Shown one piece after another: positions 3,442-6,244 of a stretch of 6,244 bases of DNA (its first letter is position 1; every line of letters starts with the position of its first letter). The position numbers were made by a program, and so were the translations under genes. Under the pieces are notes generated by a model. The model worked only from the letters and a program-made list of their open reading frames with translations, was not told where the DNA came from and ran no database searches. The stretch covers positions 1 through 6,244 of the forward strand of contig CAIPNN010000227.1 in assembly GCA_903866425.1 (NCBI GenBank). The letters are read 5' to 3'. Source of the stretch: an uncultured Actinomycetes bacterium (GTDB lineage Bacteria; Actinomycetota; Thermoleophilia; Miltoncostaeales; Miltoncostaeaceae).

Positions 3442-6244
3442 GCGACCGGGGCGGGTGCGGATGTGTGTGCAGATGCCAGCCGCACGATCTCGTATGACGT
3501 CGCGGCCTTTGAGACGGTCATTCCCGTAAATGGCTGGGGCGACAACGTGCCCACCGGGATGATGTACGCGCTGCAGTCGCGCAAGGCCGCGATCCTCGCC
3601 AACCCCAACCTGACGCAGCCCATCGTCATCCGCGCCAACGTCGGCGACTGCGTGAAGGTGACGTTGACCAACGACATCGCCGGGCGCCGAATCGGCATGA
3701 GTGCGGACGGTGTGGTGTCGAGCTCGCCGGTCACATCCGACGGCGCGCGCATTGGCCAGAACCCCGACACGAGCGTGCCCACCGGCGGCAGCATCACCTA
3801 CACGTGGTTCGCTGAAAAAGAGGGCCAGGGTGTCATCACCGACGAGGCCAACCACATCAGCGACAAGCTGCGGGCCAGCCCGCTGACTTCGGGCCTGTAC
3901 GGCGCCGTCATCGTGCATCCGCAGGGGTCCACGTGGCACAACCAGATCGACGGTGCCCCGTTGCTCGACGCAAACACGTCTGCCGCGACCGACACGCAGT
4001 TGTTCGCGGACATCCACGTACCCGACCGCCCCGACTATCGGTCAGCGACGCTGATCATGTCGGAGCTCCCGGCAGTGGACAAGAACAACCAGAAGCCCGT
4101 CATGCCCGACACCACGCCAGCTGCCAAGGACGCCACTCTCGGGTTCAACTATCGCTCGGAACCGCTGCGCAATCGCTACCAGGCAATCCTCGACCACCGG
4201 GCCGGCAATGAGGTGACGCTGCCAAACGGCAAGGTGATTACCGCAGCCGCGAACTTCTGTAATGGATGGGCGCCCGATCTCGTCGGCGGGCCGGGCATCG
4301 CCGCAGACCCCGGCGCCAAGTGCCTGGGTGAGGAGTCGCACCTGCAGTCATGGGTGTTCGGCGACGAGGGCAAGCTCAGCCGCATCGTGAACGGACAGTC
4401 GGTCACCGATACCGACAACCTCATTCCCAAGACCTACAAGGGCGACCCCATCACGTACCACGTGCTGCACCCGGGGACTGAGTACACACACCCCTTCCAC
4501 CAGCACACCCAGCGCTGGCACGCGGAGCCCGGCAATACTGATTCACCGCTGCTCGACGTGAAGGCCCTCGGGCCCGGCGAGTCGCGCTCGTTTGTGATCG
4601 AAGGCGGCGCCGGTGGACTGCAGGGCACGGTGGGCGACTCCATCTTCCACTGCCACATCTACCCCCATTTTGCGGACGGCTTCTGGGGGCACCTGCGCAT
4701 CTTCGATCGCCTGCGCGATGGCACGCAGCGCTACCCGGACGGCACGGAGATCGAGGCACTGAAGGAGCTTCCGGATCGCGATGCTCAGGCAACGACCGAT
4801 GCGACCCACCCGGGCTTCCCGCTCTTCGTGAAGGGCGACTTCGGTCAGCGTGCCTACCGCGCGCCGCACGCCATCATCAGCGATCCGTTCGAGGCCATAC
4901 GCCGACCGGGCGACACCGTGCGCGGTCCCACGCCGCTTGAGGCCGCAAACATGCCCGCGCTCGACGTGCTGAAGCCAGGCGCTGGAGTGGTGGACCCATG
5001 TCCCGATGGAAAGACCCCGCGTGTGTACAAGCCCCACGCGGTCGACACCACCATCATCTACAACAAGGCCGGATGGAAAGACCGCACCGGCCGCATGTAT
5101 GTGGAGGAGAGCAAGCTCGATCCATCCGGGCGAGTCCCCGCCAATTTCACGCCCGATCCGTACACCATCCGCGCGAACGTGGGCGACTGCGTGTCGATCC
5201 AACTGACCAACGACCTGCACCTCGACGACGACCCCGCCGTTCCGATTGACCATCTGGCGAATGACGACGGCGTCTACAACGACGACCACCTGACGTCGGA
5301 GGTGTCCACGCACGTTCACCTGGTGCAGTTCGACGAACTGGCATCAGACGGCACATCGGTGGGCTGGAACTACTCGTCGAGCGCCATGCCCGGCCAGACC
5401 TACGGCTACCGCTGGTTCGTTGATGCTCCGCTGCGCACGGTGTTCTTCCACGACCACCAGTACGCCAACCTGCACCAGGGCCGCGGGCTCTTCGCCGCCA
5501 TGAATGTCGAACCGGAAGGCGCCACGTGGACTGACCCGACCACCGGCAACGAAACCGATGGCACCGGCCCCGTGGCCGACATCCACGCACCCAACCAGCC
5601 CTCGTTCCGCGAGTTCACGCTGTTCCACCAGGACCAGATCCCCATGTGGCGGCCGGACGGAACCGGTGTGAACCCACCAGGGCCGGGACAGGTCAATGAC
5701 TTCAACGCGGGCGCCGGTGGCCGCGCGCTGAACTACCGCAACGAGCCATTCGAACTACGTGCCGGGTCTGACCCCAGCAACGTGTTCTCATCGACCGTGC
5801 ATGGGGACCCGAGCACGCCTGTCTTCAAGGCGTACCCGGGGGACCCCGTGGTGATCAGGAACGTGCAGGGGTCGCAGGACTCCTCACATACCTTCACTCT
5901 CCATGGGCACCGCTGGCGCACGCAGCCCGACAACCCGAAGTCGAACCTGTCGGACACCGAGGCGCTGAACATCGCTGAGTGGTTCAACTACGAGCCCGAC
6001 GGCGGTGCCAACGGCGTGCCGCAGACGCAGTCGGGCGCGGGATCGCCCGGCGACTACCTGTACGGGTCGACCACCCTCGACGACCAGGTGCTTGGCATGT
6101 GGGGCATCTTCCGGGTTCCCGCGGCCGAAGTGCCCGACCTGAAGCCGCTGCCCGATAACGCCGCACCCACGGCGAACGTCGCGTGGCCGGCGACGGCACC
6201 GGCCACCGAGGGTGCGCCCGTTGCCACCCAGCCGCAGGCGCGTC
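3283..6244 (+). CDS. Large exported multicopper oxidase, MnxG-like six-cupredoxin type (3' end outside window)
   Basis: The frame is open from the ATG to the right edge, giving 987 residues without a stop. An N-terminal hydrophobic export segment (30-48) precedes two homologous halves, ~62-475 and ~573-946. The copper ligands are all present: H403-P-F-H406-Q-H408 and H456-C457-H458-x3-H462 close the first half, and H677-V-H679 and H723-D-H725 open the second half. Family knowledge assigns C457, H403 and H462 to the type 1 copper and the other eight histidines to the trinuclear cluster, so the enzyme should couple four one-electron oxidations to reduction of O2 to water. The type 1 axial position is F467, as in high-potential laccases. 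'HPGFPLFVKG' (509-518) and the D-Y-L-Y plus G-M-W-G-I-F-R ending (924-944) match my memory of large MnxG-like bacterial MCOs. The substrate is unknown; Mn(II) is favoured by family and context, with phenols or Fe(II) as alternatives. Two- and three-domain laccases are excluded by length. Confidence 0.93.
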   Translation, partial: MTDRRPSPQSPEPNETPGRTLRRRVPRGPLAAIGAAVVVAAGLAIMIGSASTAATGAGADVCADASRTISYDVAAFETVIPVNGWGDNVPTGMMYALQSRKAAILANPNLTQPIVIRANVGDCVKVTLTNDIAGRRIGMSADGVVSSSPVTSDGARIGQNPDTSVPTGGSITYTWFAEKEGQGVITDEANHISDKLRASPLTSGLYGAVIVHPQGSTWHNQIDGAPLLDANTSAATDTQLFADIHVPDRPDYRSATLIMSELPAVDKNNQKPVMPDTTPAAKDATLGFNYRSEPLRNRYQAILDHRAGNEVTLPNGKVITAAANFCNGWAPDLVGGPGIAADPGAKCLGEESHLQSWVFGDEGKLSRIVNGQSVTDTDNLIPKTYKGDPITYHVLHPGTEYTHPFHQHTQRWHAEPGNTDSPLLDVKALGPGESRSFVIEGGAGGLQGTVGDSIFHCHIYPHFADGFWGHLRIFDRLRDGTQRYPDGTEIEALKELPDRDAQATTDATHPGFPLFVKGDFGQRAYRAPHAIISDPFEAIRRPGDTVRGPTPLEAANMPALDVLKPGAGVVDPCPDGKTPRVYKPHAVDTTIIYNKAGWKDRTGRMYVEESKLDPSGRVPANFTPDPYTIRANVGDCVSIQLTNDLHLDDDPAVPIDHLANDDGVYNDDHLTSEVSTHVHLVQFDELASDGTSVGWNYSSSAMPGQTYGYRWFVDAPLRTVFFHDHQYANLHQGRGLFAAMNVEPEGATWTDPTTGNETDGTGPVADIHAPNQPSFREFTLFHQDQIPMWRPDGTGVNPPGPGQVNDFNAGAGGRALNYRNEPFELRAGSDPSNVFSSTVHGDPSTPVFKAYPGDPVVIRNVQGSQDSSHTFTLHGHRWRTQPDNPKSNLSDTEALNIAEWFNYEPDGGANGVPQTQSGAGSPGDYLYGSTTLDDQVLGMWGIFRVPAAEVPDLKPLPDNAAPTANVAWPATAPATEGAPVATQPQAR
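3466..4710 (+). repeat. MCO half A: cupredoxin domains 1-3, inactive entry and active exit sites
   Basis: Domain 1 (~62-218) starts at C62 and contains I-R-A-N-V-G-D-C123-V and L-T-N-D; at the places where half B has H-V-H and H-D-H it has G138-M-S140 and T186-D-E188, so it cannot supply trinuclear ligands. Domain 2 (~240-385) opens with D-I-H245-V-P and contains N289-Y-R-S-E-P. It carries an insert relative to half B with its own C326/C347 pair. Domain 3 (~386-475) holds the intact HPFHQH (403-408) and HCHIYPH (456-462) motifs followed by G466-F-W-G. C62 and C123 match C573 and C636 in half B and probably form equivalent disulfides. Confidence 0.82.
4711..4998 (+). other. Inter-half linker of the oxidase
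   Basis: About 96 residues (477-572) join the two halves. They contain a charged stretch with 'EIEALKELPDRDA', then H509-P-G-F-P-L-F-V-K-G and 'GQRAYRAP', then a Pro-rich run ending just before C573. The 'HPGFP-F-x-x-G' and 'GxR-x-x-x-P' elements recur, as I remember the family, at the same place in large bacterial MCOs, so this segment is probably conserved structure and not loose filler. No copper-ligand motif is present here. Confidence 0.55.
4999..6120 (+). repeat. MCO half B: cupredoxin domains 4-6, active entry and inactive exit sites
   Basis: Domain 4 (~573-755) repeats the domain 1 landmarks: C573, I629-R-A-N-V-G-D-C636-V and L-T-N-D. Here the ligands are intact as H677-V-H679 and H723-D-H725. 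Domain 5 (~765-845) opens with D-I-H768-A-P, contains N817-Y-R-N-E-P, and is shorter than domain 2. Domain 6 (~846-946) has H869-T-F-T-L-H-G-H876-R-W, in which T872 replaces the type 2 copper histidine, and D-Y925-L-Y927 where half A has H456-C-H458. It therefore has neither a type 1 cysteine nor the type 3 pair. Landmarks in the two halves are offset by about 511-537 residues up to domain 5, which shows an ancient internal duplication followed by complementary loss. Confidence 0.82.
6121..6244 (+). other. Pro/Ala/Thr-rich C-terminal extension of the oxidase (incomplete)
   Basis: After the last cupredoxin strand (G-M-W-G-I-F-R-V, ending at residue 945) the chain becomes a low-complexity stretch of Pro, Ala, Thr and Val with few charges and no predicted secondary structure, still open at the right edge. 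Such linkers in secreted proteins usually separate the catalytic part from a surface-binding domain or wall/membrane anchor, or simply form a glycosylated end. What follows cannot be seen. Confidence 0.6.

Noticed and set aside
3301..4017. Minus-strand open frame of 238 codons
   Set aside because: It is antisense to the signal region and domain 1 of the oxidase, and has a composition typical of shadow frames (His, Arg, Val, Gly).
4543..5319. Long minus-strand open frame (258 codons) inside the oxidase gene
   Set aside because: It lies wholly antisense to conserved MCO domains; its translation shows no recognisable motif. Long antisense frames are expected in high-GC coding DNA.
3283..6244. 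Copper nitrite reductase or two-domain laccase
   Set aside because: The length, the two homologous halves and the full HxH/HxH/HxxHxH/HCH set indicate a six-domain MCO. Nitrite reductases lack the trinuclear cluster.

Overview
The window is gene-dense, high-GC DNA with G or C at most third codon positions. It carries two large genes on the + strand, both cut by the window edges, and has no intergenic space. The base composition and a run of fibronectin type III (FN3) domains each carrying a cysteine pair suggest a high-GC Gram-positive (actinobacterial) host. This is an inference from style; no marker gene is present.

Positions 2-3286 encode the C-terminal ~1,094 residues of a very large extracellular protein that began upstream. 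In order it holds degenerate RTX (hemolysin-type) calcium-binding repeats, a beta-rich module of the kind found behind RTX repeats in bacterial animal-type heme peroxidases, six FN3 domains with one cysteine pair each, a Pro/Ala linker, and a short basic tail with two cysteine pairs. The catalytic part, if any, lies outside the window.

Positions 3283-6244 encode the first 987 residues of an exported, duplicated, probably six-cupredoxin multicopper oxidase (MCO) of the large MnxG-like type. Its start codon overlaps the stop codon of the first gene (ATGA), with a Shine-Dalgarno-like GGAG six bases upstream, so the two are co-transcribed and probably translationally coupled. All ten histidines and the cysteine needed for the type 1 copper and the trinuclear cluster are present, but in permuted order. 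The HxxHxH and HCHxxxH motifs sit at the end of the first half, the two HxH motifs at the start of the second half, and the corresponding sites at the outer ends have lost their ligands.

Taken together, this looks like an extracellular oxidation locus: a peroxidase-type RTX/FN3 surface protein coupled to a large MCO. The best-known oxidants of Mn(II) in bacteria are exactly these two families (RTX animal heme peroxidases such as MopA, and large MCOs such as MnxG), so a Mn(II)-oxidation operon is the leading hypothesis. The substrate is not proven by the sequence. I see no RNA gene, insertion sequence, CRISPR array, terminator or promoter in the window.
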